Position numbers and translations under genes: made by a program. Of a stretch of 64,000 bases of DNA, positions 34,985 through 46,800 are shown piece by piece. Below the pieces are notes generated by a model, which had not been told where the DNA came from, made no database searches, and was given only the letters and a program-made list of their open reading frames with translations. How positions within the stretch are numbered: position 1 is the stretch's first letter; the number at the start of each line of letters is the position of its first letter. This DNA comes from Acanthochlamys bracteata (lineage: Eukaryota > Streptophyta > Magnoliopsida > Pandanales > Velloziaceae), in contig CM034132.1 in NCBI GenBank assembly GCA_019914995.1, positions 7,611,524 to 7,675,523 on the forward strand. The letters run 5' to 3'.

Positions 34985-37400
34985 CATGCAAATAGTTTGG
35001 ATGTTTAAAAGTTCCTATAAAGTAAAGTTTTTTTCAAATAAAAATATTTTTATTATATTTTAAAAAATAAATTTATATTTTATTTTAAAAAATAAACCTA
35101 AGTAATAATAACATTTTATGATATAAATTTTTTTATATTTTTTAAAATTTTAAATAAATTTATTAAAAAATATAAAATATTTTTGTAGAATAAAAAATTT
35201 AAAAAAAACTCTTCCAAATAACTCCTTAAGTAGATATTTGACAGCAGGTTCCCCACTTCTTTTTATTTAATTTAAACTTTGATATTTTTCAAAAATTTTA
35301 AAATTTTTTAATATTTAAAAAATATTAATAAATTATATATTGTAGAATACATATTATTTGTATTTAATTTTGAGATTCAAAAGTTATCTTATTTTAAAAA
35401 TAAGTTGTTTTAAAAAAATTATCTTATTTTAATTACTCCTAAATGTCACTTAACTATGAACATAGGGCTCACTTGTCATCAAGTAGAATGTAGAGGCAAA
35501 ATTATTCCCTTGTCCTAGTTAACCATCAAGAAGTTACATATATTTTCGTTATATTTAGCATGTCTTTTGAAAAAAAAAAAAAAACTTTTAAGATAAAAAT
35601 AATGTATAGTAATTTAAAGATTTTTTTTTTAAAATGTAAATAAATTGTATGTCATGAAATAATCATATATACAATTTTTTTTAACTACGAAAAATTTTCT
35701 AAAATATTCTTTTCTAAAAGCTTTTTTTAGCTATTTCAAACATATTAATATCTCGAGATGAACTTCTAAAGAACAAAGTATAAGTTTATGAACTTTCCGA
35801 TGAAAATCGTGTTCATTCAAGATAACAATGCATGCATGGTTCTCTTAAACATTGCATTTCTGCGGGTTGAATGTGTTACGACCACTGTAACCTAGGTTTG
35901 TTTACCACCTCACCAAACTCACTTTTTTTAATTCATTTTAAATAAAAATAATATAAATTTTAAGATAAATTGTTCCGTCAAAATTTTAATTTTAAATTAC
36001 ATTTTAATACTAAATCAATATAAAAACTTTTTTTACTAAATATTTTTATTTTAAGTTATTTTATAAAGTCACTTTAAAAAAGTGAGTTTAATATCAATCT
36101 AAACACTCTTAGTCACTCTTTGTTAAAAAAGACAACATACGAAAGCAATTATAGGGGCTTTTGAGAGTGATTGTGAAATAAATTTTTCTATAATATAGAA
36201 TATTTTTGTTTTATTTAGATACGCGAGTTTTATTATTTTGATCTAAAATAAAAAAGAATAAGTAATAAGAACATCCTACTACGTAAAAAATTTTTATATT
36301 TTTTAAATTTTGAAATAAATTCTATAAACTATTGTAAAAAATTTATTAAAACACATAAAAAAAAGTTGATAAAAATTTTTGTATAATGAAATGCCAAACG
36401 GTCTATATAACTACTATGTCACTATTTTAAGGACGTTTGAAAGTAATTATAAAATAAAATTTTTCTGTAATAAAAGATATTTTATTTTTTTTAAAATGAG
36501 TTCTATTTTTTATTTTTAAAAAAATAATAATAATATATAATAAAAAATTTTACTACGTGAATTTTTTTCACTTTTTAAATTTTTAAATAAAATTTTTAAA
36601 TATTTATAAAATATACATTAAAAAATATGAAGTGAAAATTGAATAAAAGTATTTGAAAAACTCAATCTCAAACGCCTTCTTAAACCTCTACTATTTTAAA
36701 AAGAATATATTGATTACTGCGGAAGAGATTTTTACTGCCAAAGAGATTTTGTTCTATATCGTTTATTATTAGAATCCAATTATCTGTTTTAAGCTTTGAA
36801 CTAACTCCTTTCATTATCGCCTAGACCAGTCATACAGTATGAGAGTTGAGTCGAATTGGATATTGGCACCATTTGGCAGTACGTTTGCGTTTAGATAGCG
36901 TTTAATTCTATTTTTTATTTTATTTTTAAATAATTTTTTATAATATATTATAAAATTATTTTAAAATTTAAAAATACAAAAAAATTGCATATTTTAAGAT
37001 CTTATTATTACTTATTTTTATTTTTTTAAATAAAAAATAATGCTTATTTTTTAAATATTCTAAAATATTTTTATTTTAGAAAAATTTTATTATAAAAATA
37101 CTCTCAAATATATTTCCAAAGTTATTAACACAATATAGTGGCGGTGGATGTTGGAGTGCTCATGACAGTACACTTTTTTTAAATACTTTGAAAATATTTG
37201 AAAAATTAACTCTATTTTTTATATCGAATAATAATAATAAATATAAACTATAATAATATCTTACTTACAATATAGAAGTTTTTTGTGCTTTCCTATTAAA
37301 AAAATTTTATAAAATATTGTAAACACTTTATTGAAAATGTGAAATAAAATTTAGAATAAAATGGAGTTGAATGGTACATCTAAACATCCCCCAACTTCTG
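34985..37400. repeat. Cluster of AT-rich MITE-like repeats (at least six copies)
   Basis: Copies of about 230-270 bp lie at roughly 34,990-35,225, 35,245-35,455 (reverse), 36,150-36,410, 36,425-36,690, 36,880-37,125 (reverse) and 37,150-37,400. Each copy has a GTTTGG- or GTTTGA-like edge, a TTTTTCTA/ATAAAATATTTT block, a run of ATAATAATAA, the core ATCTTACTACGTAAAA, a TTTATAAAATATTGTAAA block and a far edge like CTCCCAAAC. Decay differs between copies. Related but poorer matches lie at 35,560-35,760 and 35,900-36,110. There is no coding capacity. Confidence 0.65.
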
Positions 37401-38057
37401 CAGCTGCATTTTGGAATCAAAAGTAAAGCAATCTGTGATCCATAGCTTTTGAAATGCAGTCTATTCTCTCCTATAATGTATATTACCCACACAAACCATT
37501 AAGGCATCAACCAACATGTATATCAACTAAATGTGAAGAGCCATCAATTAAAAATTACAATATACGTATATCTAGATATGTAAACGTAATATTCCACAAT
37601 CATATGAAATTAAATTCCACTTCTATTCGCGAAACCAGAGACAGTAAAGCACTCCGTATAAACACGAAAAATGTTGGTAAATAGGGAGCAGCTAAATTGT
37701 AACATTGCAGATAATAATAGACGCTTACAAATTGTAGGTGATCAAGTTTGTATGAGTAGGGGTACGATAAAACATGTTTGTATGAAACATGTAGTGTGGA
37801 GTATTGTTACAAGCAGTCCTTTTATTTGTATGTATTAATTAGCAACCGACAAATTTAGACGATTTAGACATATCATGTTAACATGAGAAATTATTAAGTG
37901 CTCCTGGAGTGTTTATTTACTCCCAGCACTTTTATAAAAACATTCATTATTTGAAACGTCATACTTCAAAACTATGAATTCTTCTATAAAAAGTGCTGAG
38001 AAAGTATATATATACTTCAAGATTACCTAATAATTTCTTGTAAATATGTAAAAGTTA
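37401..38057. other. Spacer downstream of the STIG1-like gene
   Basis: AT-rich sequence without a recognised gene. It forms the 3' flank of the STIG1-like gene, which reads leftward and ends at 38,058. Confidence 0.4.
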
Positions 38058-38450
38058 CTAGGCATAGTTGCACAATCCGAAGACACACCGGACTCCCTTG
38101 GGGCACCTGTGGAAGCAGGCACCACAGTGTCGCTTATCGAAGGCGAGATCGAAGCAACGCCCCTGGCAACATGTTTCTGTGAACTTGCAGACCTTCCCGC
38201 ACTTGCCACAATGGAACACATCGGTATTCGTATTGACACAGCGGTCTCCGCAGCAGTCAGCACCAGGGCTCCCTGGAGCATTGCACACCTTAGGGTCGAT
38301 GGTGCATTTCTTGCCCCTCTCTGTAGCTGAAGCCAAGAACCTGCTCATTCGCGTTCCAGTACTACTACTGCTCGTCTGAGCTGACAAGGTAGTTACCATA
38401 GCCGCTGCAACGACGGCGATAACCATTAAGAAAACAGCTGATTGCCTCAT
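38058..38450 (-). CDS. STIG1-like secreted cysteine-rich protein
   Basis: A single-exon gene of 130 residues. Residues 1-24 (MRQSAVFLMVIAVVAAAMVT start) form a signal peptide. A Ser/Thr-rich linker (residues 25-35) precedes the conserved SRFLAS motif. Then comes the STIG1 domain with 16 cysteines, in pairs and spacings typical of the family: DCCGDRC, HCGKCGKVC, TCCQGRC, HCGACFHRCP and CVFGLCNYA. Known family members act outside the cell. Tomato STIG1 binds a pollen receptor kinase and lipids and promotes pollen-tube growth, and Arabidopsis GRI is linked to oxidative cell death. Which role applies here is not decided by sequence. Length and the absence of introns are normal. A TATATAGAA box lies only about 34 bp upstream of the start codon, so it may or may not be the core promoter. 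Its neighbours are MITE repeats. Confidence 0.93.
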   Translation of the reverse strand: MRQSAVFLMVIAVVAAAMVTTLSAQTSSSSTGTRMSRFLASATERGKKCTIDPKVCNAPGSPGADCCGDRCVNTNTDVFHCGKCGKVCKFTETCCQGRCFDLAFDKRHCGACFHRCPKGVRCVFGLCNYA

Positions 38451-40834
38451 TGATAAAATAGTATTACCGAAACAGTTTAATTCTATATATGTTTGTTGTT
38501 TTCTCTGGTTGAAACTAATACAGTTTCAATTGGGTGGAAGAAATGGGGATACTACAGAAGAAGGAAAGGCATATTTATTTGCGCGTGGAGGAGATGAAGT
38601 AGAAAGAAGTTTTTGAGTGTGGCAGCAAATTAAGGAAACGATTGAGTTGTGTGCAGGAAAGACGAATGCAAAGCAAAGTGAAGCAGTACAGCATATAACA
38701 AGCTAGCTTTCTCTTTCAATTTACAAGTCAAACTGGAGACTTTTGTTAAATGTTTCATTTTTCATGCAAAAGACGCTACGAAAATCGGTAGGTTGACTTT
38801 TAGAAAGATTTGCTGAAATTGCAAGAGAGTTTCATGAATATAGGAGACTTCTGCAAATAACCTAAAGGTGCAGCATGCACGAGTCCTTAAAAAATTAAGC
38901 CAATGCTTGGTTAATATGAATCTAGACCCAGAATCAGAACCTTATTTGCAAGGCACAAACCTTAAGCTTGCAACAAAGTTAAAGCCATAAGTCAAAAATA
39001 TTTTAAAACATCATTTTCATGTAACACGATTTTCTGAATAATGAGATGGAAACGTGTTCACTAGCTTGCACATGTATTCTGGCTTGATACAAATCTGGTG
39101 CCTAAACTATTCCGTACTGCATAATTTACAATTCTCGATTCTCGAATTGATTTTAGGTGCAATTTAGTTCTTAAAGCAAATCTGAAATATAAGCAGATCA
39201 CGTTCTTCCGTTCTCAAAACAAATAAATAAATCTTTTGTATTTACTTAAAATATCTTTAACCGCTGATTGGCAAGACAATCTGTGATGAGTCTTATTATT
39301 TTGAAATGGAAATAATGTAAAGTGAATTAGAGTAATTATGATGGGCCCGTAAAAATTTGGTTAAATTAGTAGTCTTTTTGAGTTACCCATAAAATGAAAT
39401 AGCAAAAAGAAATTTGGTTTGTGATATTTATATTAAGATAGGATGGTGTTTCGGAGTGCTTTTCAACTACTTTTTATTATAATTTTTTAATAAATATTTT
39501 ATAATATTTATAAATTTTTCAAAAATTAAAAAAATAAAGAAAAATTTTATGTCATAAAATTTTGTTATCACTTATTATTATTTAGGTAAACAATATATAA
39601 CTCATTTTAAAAAAATTTATAAAATATTTTTTGCTTTAGAAAAATTTTATTTTATAAACACTCATAAATACTCCATAAACCTGTACTTTAGCATAGCGAG
39701 CATGTTATTCTAGCAAACAATATAGTTCAAAAGGGCTTAAAATGACAGAGTAGGGTACCCGTTTGGCATGATTTATTGATTCTAATTTATTATTTTTATT
39801 TTATAATAAAATTTCTAAAATGTTTTATAAAATTTTAAAAAAATAAGAAAGTAAAGAAACATAATACGTCCTAAGATCTTATTGCTTGGCGTTTATTTCT
39901 TAAAATTCTTTAAAATAGTTTTCGTATCAAAAAAATTTTATTTTGTAAGTATTTTCAAACATCCTCTAAAGTCTTATTTGTGTGGCTTCTTTGAAAGAGC
40001 TTTTGGATTTTTCAAACCTAAAAAATTCTTCCACAGTGTTGATTTTTTTAATTTAAAAAACAAAAATATATTCTAAATTATAAAATTATATAAGTTTTAT
40101 TTTTTTTTTGTCATTTCAATTGTACCCAAGGAACTCGAAGTCTTTTGCCGTTAATAAATGAAGCAAGATTTTCGAGTAAAAAAACTGGACGTTTAAATAC
40201 AGCCAGGACTTTGGGGGGATTCCGACCCTTGATCTCTTTTAAGGTACGCCTTGGCACTTTACTAGTTTACTTATGACTGCTTGGCAAAAATAATTTCCAA
40301 AATAATTTTTCGAAACAATCAACTCCAAATTTGGTACAAAAAAGAGCTTTTTTTTAAAATAATCTTAATGTTTCGTAAATCATAATCTTAATTTTCTAGA
40401 TAATAAATATTTAAGATGTGTTTTAATTTTATAAAAATATTTCATAAAAATGAGTTTCATAATAAATTTTATTAAAAAATAAAATTCATTACAAATAAAA
40501 TTCAGGTCGATAATCAAAACATGTTAAGTGAAAATTTAAAATTAAAATTTGATAGAAAAAATAAAATTTAGTATAAAATAAAAGTAAAATTCAAAATAAT
40601 AATTAAAATATATAAAATAATAAAATTAAAAATCTAAAAAAAATAAAATATTTTTAATTAAAATATGCGCTAATAGCCCCTACTTGCGCTTTATTAACAT
40701 GCGACGCCGTCAAAATTTCCATCGAGAAACCATAAACCCCAAACTTCTTTCCTCCATTATCATTACAGGCTGCTACTCTCCCCCCAACTTTAAAATCTGA
40801 AATCCCCCAGAACACGATTTCCTTTCTCTAATCT
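38451..40834. other. Intergenic region between STIG1-like and branching enzyme genes
   Basis: No gene is recognised. The region holds two reverse-oriented copies of the AT-rich MITE-like family at about 39,440-39,685 and 39,755-39,980, and further AT-rich decayed repeat at 39,990-40,110 and 40,320-40,660. The two genes point away from each other, so this region should hold both promoters. Confidence 0.5.
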
Positions 40835-40852
40835 CTCTCTCTCTCTCAATCA
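40835..40852 (+). promoter_or_regulatory. Pyrimidine (CT) tract in the branching enzyme 5' leader
   Basis: A run of TCTCTCTCTCTC lies just before ATCAATGACA, the start context. CT tracts near the start are common in plant 5' leaders. The transcription start is likely within 40,680-40,830, but no TATA box is certain. Confidence 0.4.
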
Positions 40853-43800
40853 ATGACAACCATCTCTTTTTCAATTCCAACTCCGGTGCTTCTCCGCTCC
40901 ACCAACCACCAAAGACCTAAAGAACCACGGCAGTCTATCGGTTTCCCATGCAGCACTCCTCCACCTTCCGGACCTAACTGGACTTGCTGTAGCAGCAGCA
41001 GGAGTTCTTTTGACCATGAACTGTCGCCGCGGCAGAAACAGGTGAAGCAGAAGGGGAAGCAGAAAGCCCGGCCGGGAGGGGAACAGTCAGAGACCGATGC
41101 AGTCGACCCTGTTGGCTTCCTCTCGAAGTTCGGCATCACCAACAAGGCTTTCGCTCAGTTTTTACGTGAAAGGTGAAAGAAACAATACAAGAAATATAAC
41201 TCCAACTCTGAAATTCCCTTTTTTTTTCTCTTTTTTCTTTTGGGTAATTAGACATGGGTTGAAAGACAAAAAAGTGGCTTGAAATTCGTTAAATGTGTGT
41301 CTTTTTTATTCTTAAAAATGGAATGAAGTGGTGTTTTTGTTGATTATTATTATTATTATTATTATTCTTATTATTATTCTTCTTGGCTAGATTGCACTAC
41401 TGGCCCATGTAATTTCGTCCCCAAGGTTTAGTTTGATGCAATTCGTCCCCAGGGTTTCTGTTTTATATCAACGTGGTCTCTGCTGTTTGTTTTTCTACCG
41501 AGTGGTGTTACCTGAAAGTTTGAATGGACGTTAACATGCCATTAGCATGATGTAAGTTATAACTATAAGTGAATTCTGAAAGCCCTTTTAATATAAAACA
41601 ATTTCATATGTTCATTGGTAGATTTAATATAATACAAATAATGCCACATTAATTAACACTAAATGGGGACCTTAATGATTCAAAAAACTTAGGGACTAAT
41701 TTCTACTAAAGTAAAATTTGGAGACAAAACTATACTATTGGTGAAAGATAGGAACCACTTGTGAAGTTTAGACTTTTATTTTTGGTTCATGGTGGTTTGA
41801 GATTTAAAATGTGAAAAATTGAGACATAACGTTGAGGAAAACACCTTCAAAGTTTCTCCCTTCAAAGTGAGAATATCTGAAAATTAGGGTGTTTGGTAAT
41901 TGGTGTAGTTATCTGTAAGAGAAAAAGGTACGTGTAATCCTCAATGTAGCTTTTAACAGTTGTGGGAAATCTGAATGACCAAGAGGCGAGGGTATTTTCT
42001 TTGTTAGTTTGCAAGGAATCTATGCTCCAAGCCTTTCGTGCCATAGGCTTTCTCTTCTCAAGTACTGGGACATAATTATGCATTGTGATGTTTGTTTTTC
42101 AGGCATAAGGCGTTGAAGGACCGTAAGGTGGAGATAAGTGCCCGTTTTCTAGACTTGATTCTTGCATCTTCAGGGTTCGTTTGTGGTGACTTTTTCTTCA
42201 TCATTTAGAGGAGATGCCAAATCTCATAATTAAACTATACATTCTGATCAAAGCGGTCTTCCTGTACAGGTATGATATACTTGGTCTGCATCGTAATAGG
42301 CAACACAGGGTGGATTTTATGGAGTGGGCACCGGGTAAAATTTATTTTTATATTGTTTAGCTAGTTACATGAGAGACAATGTGGTAATGCATTCGTAGTG
42401 CCATGTTTTTTTTTATTTCTTACATTTGGAAAAAATCAGTTACGTAATTAGCAAATTGCTCTGTGTAGAGTTTCTTTAACTTGTATTAAAAGAAAAATAA
42501 ACTTGAACTTAGGGATATAAGTTCTACTGTGCTAATAAAATTGGATTTCGCTTGACAATTTTGAAAGGCTAGTAATTTGGATTGAATTTACATGTTAAAT
42601 CCAATTCAAGGGTAGCAGAGAGTTTCCTATTAATATAGGTTTATATCAAGGTTAAGTTTTAAGTCCTTATCTATTTATCGTAGTAATAGATGAAATCATT
42701 CTTTATATTCAGATGAAGCACCGGTGTTTGTTATTCTCTACTGACGTAGTTTTAGTTGACGAGACAAAGAAGAAATTGAACAATAAATTAGAATGTTGGA
42801 AGAGTACATTATAATCTAAAGATTTTAATTTAAGTGGGACTAAGATGGAATACATGCATTGTTAGTAAATATAAGAATTCTAATAATACTGTTATAGAGG
42901 ATTTTATTGTACCAATAAGTGATAGTTTAAGATAACTACGTAACATAAGGAAGAAAATTTTGAAAAAGTTGTTATGCATAGGATTAAAATAGGATAGATG
43001 AAATGACGAGGTGCTACCGAATTTTTGTGTGATAAGAAATTCCCTTTAAAGCTAAAAGGTTAGTTTTGTGAAATAGTCATTCGGTATGCAATATTTATAT
43101 GATAGTAAGTGCTGCAGCATCAAAGGTCAAAATGACTATAAAGTAAATATAGCAGAAATTAGGATGCTAAGATGGATGTATGAGTAGACTAGAATGACAA
43201 AATGCGAAATAAGAATATACGCAACAAGCAGCTGTCGTGCCGATCAAAGATAAGTTAAGAGAATGTAGGCTTAGGTGGTTTGAAGATATCTTGCGTAGAC
43301 CCTAAAGATGCTGTATTGTATAGTGATGCGAGTCTATTAGAGCACTTTAGGAGGAAAAAGGTAGATAAAGATTAACTTGGCTTTAGATCTTTCGTGAGCT
43401 TAATTTATAATCGAATGGAATGGAAAGACGGATTCATGTAGCCGACCCCACTAAAGTGAGATAAAGGCTTACTTTGTTGTTGTTGTTGTTAAATCCAACT
43501 CAATGAACTTCATGAGATATGCATGATTGTTCAATGAACTATTAAAACTTACTCTATATATGTGTGGATATATAAATGGATGTATATTTAATTGCTATCT
43601 TTGACAAAGTATACGGAATAATCTAGGTGCACAAATTGCTTGAGTACATATGCAGTCTTCTGTATGTGTATGTTTGCGTATGTATTTGCATGCATGTCAA
43701 ATTATGCTATCTTACACCTTTTCTGTTCGGTTCAGATTTCTTCTACACTATGATGATCAGGATAGCAGTATATATCTTTGACTTGCTAGAATCATTAGAT

Positions 43801-46800
43801 ATTTCTTACTTGTTTCTAATAGTTCTATGAAATGTTTGCTAAACATCGAAAGTCTTACAAGAACATCTTGTATTTCAATTTTCAGTTAGTAATGTGGGCA
43901 TTGTGACATTGAATCATTATTCTCTTGAGTTTATTTTGTTGAAACTTTTACTGCAATAACTTTCCACTTGTTGATGTAATGTTTTATTACAGGGACACGT
44001 ATTTCTACTTAATCGAAGATATTGACTAACTAAAGTTGTGCATGATGATTGCTTCTTAGTCATTCATCAGACACCTTAATGTTTGAATTTTGTAGTATGA
44101 CATGTATGATCATACCACAGGTGCTCGATATTGTTCAGTTGTTGGGGACTTTAACGGGTGGTCACCTACAGAAAACAGTGCAAGAGATGGACATTTTGGA
44201 CATGATGATTTTGGCTACTGGTTTATTATCCTTGAAGATAAGCTTAGGGAAGGGGAAGAACCAGATGAGCATTATTTCCAAGAATACAATTATGTGGATG
44301 AATATGATAAAGGCGATGGCGTTGTTGATATCAAAGAATTACTTAGACAAATAAAGGATGATTATTGGGAACCTGGGGAGGTGTTCTCTCGTAGAAATCG
44401 ATTAGAGATGATATCAAAGCTGTATGAACAAATGTTTGGTCCTAATGGTCCTCAAACTGAAGAAGAACTTGGTGATATACAAGATGCAAAAACAAGATAT
44501 GCTGAGTGGAAAACAACCTACAAGGCCGTTCCTAACAATAAGTTACCTTTGTTTGATGTTATTGATAGCGGTAAGGAGTATGATATATATACTGTTGTTG
44601 ATGATCCAGTATCTAAGGAGAAGTTCCGAGAGAAAAAGCCACCTCTTGCATACTGGATGGAGATGAGGAAAGGGCGGAGGGCATGGTTAAAGAAGTATAT
44701 GCCTGCTATATCTCATGGAAGCAGGTACCGTGTCTATCTTAATACTCCAGATGGGGCTTTGGAACGAGTTCCTGCTTGGGCTCCCTATGTCCTTCCAGGT
44801 ATGCGTATTGGCCATCATTGTGAATGCAACACTTCCCCCACTTTAGGTTATACATATTGCCATTTTATTTCTAGAATTCATAAATCATGTTTAGAATGAT
44901 TTCATACATATCTTCAGTCATTTCTTTTGGAAAAAAGTTATTGCCATGACTGGCAACCATGGTTATACAAACGTAATTCAGGTTTTCTAGAATGATTGGT
45001 TGTCTTAGATCTTAGTTAGATGCATAGATTAATTAGAGGATAATACGGGTATTCATTGCATGCTACATTAACCATGACCTGTTGCATGATTATTGTAATG
45101 TAGTGAGTATCCACATTTCTCTTCTTGAGTTCTTTCTATTATTTTTATTGTTTATATGCACATCTAGTGCTAAGGCATGGACTTCGTTGCTATCTATTTA
45201 AATACTTATGTGAACATCATGCTACAATATTCATTGTTAAGGGAATTCTAAGGATACATACTCAACCTATCTAATAAGACAGTTGAAGCTTACTGTATTT
45301 GCCTGTGCGCAATGAGCAAGCGGCGTGGCTTCACACTTTTGACATTAGTTTGAACATGTTTAGGGACTATCCATTATTACATGACAATAATGTTCTTACC
45401 TCATTGTTCAACTATTCGCCCTAAATTTGGATGATCCAAAGATGCTGCAAACAATATAGTAAAGCTAAGGAATTAAGAAATTAAAGAATGAACAAAGTGG
45501 AAAGAGGAAGAGAGCTTAAATTAGTCATGCTAATGCAAAAATTGTATAAGTAATTGTTGCTTATGAAAAAGAGAGTGATTCCTTTAGGGAATATGAATGT
45601 AAAAGAGAGAAATAGGTGGACTTGATAGGGTAGTAGTGCCCTTCAAATAAGGAATGTGGAAGCAGCTTCGTGACCATAATAGTTGAGAAAATTAGGTCAA
45701 ATTGATGGCCAATTTTAAATTGAGAGGGAAAGATAGACCGGGAACTAAGTGATGGTGATTGCGGGAGTATCTTAACCGTCTTATGGACGTAGGTGACATT
45801 AGGGAGTTGGATGTGCCTAGTGAGGAAGAATGTGGTTATAGTGTGTTTAGATCTATATATTGGGATTAGAGACGGAGATAGTCACTTGGCAATATATTGC
45901 TAAGCTAAGTGTCCCAAAAGCTTCTTTGTTTAGAATATACAAAATTTGTTATTGTAAAGGGGGACTTATATTCTTGGGAATGAAATGGAGTTTTTGTTGA
46001 AAATTCATGATTATTGCATTTCCATTTGAAGGCAAAGGTATGTGGTTATATAATTCAAGATAAGCGAGATGTTGGAATTGAAACTAACTTTTTGTAAAAT
46101 AGTTTTAGGATGGATGTTTGAGATATATAATTGGCTTTAGTTATTTAGATAATTTATGTACAAACAAGTTGTTTTCCATTTGAGAATCCTTTGGAATGGA
46201 ATACATATATTTGGGGTTGATAAATCTAAGGGCCATAGACCTTGAATAAATAAGTGACATCTTTGATCTATATTTGACAACTTACAAGCAATACTGATAG
46301 AGATATTTGAATCATAATTATTGCATTTCCATTTGAAGGCAAAGGTTTGTGGTTATATAATTCAAGATAAGCGAGATGTTGGAATTGAAACTAACTTTTT
46401 GTAAAATAGTTTTAGGATGGATGTTTGAGATATATAATTGGCTTTAGTTATTTAGATAGTATATGTACAAACAAGTTGTTTTCCATTTGAGAATCCTTTG
46501 GAATGGAATACATATATTTGGGGTTGATAAATCTAAGGGCCATAGACCTTGAATAAATAAGTGACATCTTTGATCTATATTTGACAACTTACAAGCAATA
46601 CTGATAGAAATATTTGAATCATACAGCTTATGCTGAGACTTATATTTTGCAATTGGCTCCACATGAAGCTAATATCATAATTTTTACCTCTCATTTAATG
46701 TGGTTCATATATTTGCCAAATAGTTTCAACTTTCCAAAGTTGGCTGAACTGATTAGCCTCCCACATTGTTTTGTCTTTTATGGAGAATGGTTCTTAAGAG

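Noticed and set aside
38068-38379. Plus-strand open frames opposite the STIG1-like gene
   Set aside because: Shadow of the GC-rich STIG1 coding strand. They lack any family pattern.
44049-44666. Open frames in other phases over exon 4 of the branching enzyme gene
   Set aside because: The CBM48-containing frame with good splice junctions explains the region.
45480-45900. Possible degenerate transposon text in intron 4
   Set aside because: GC content and purine bias suggest a decayed element, but no motif of a known family could be read.
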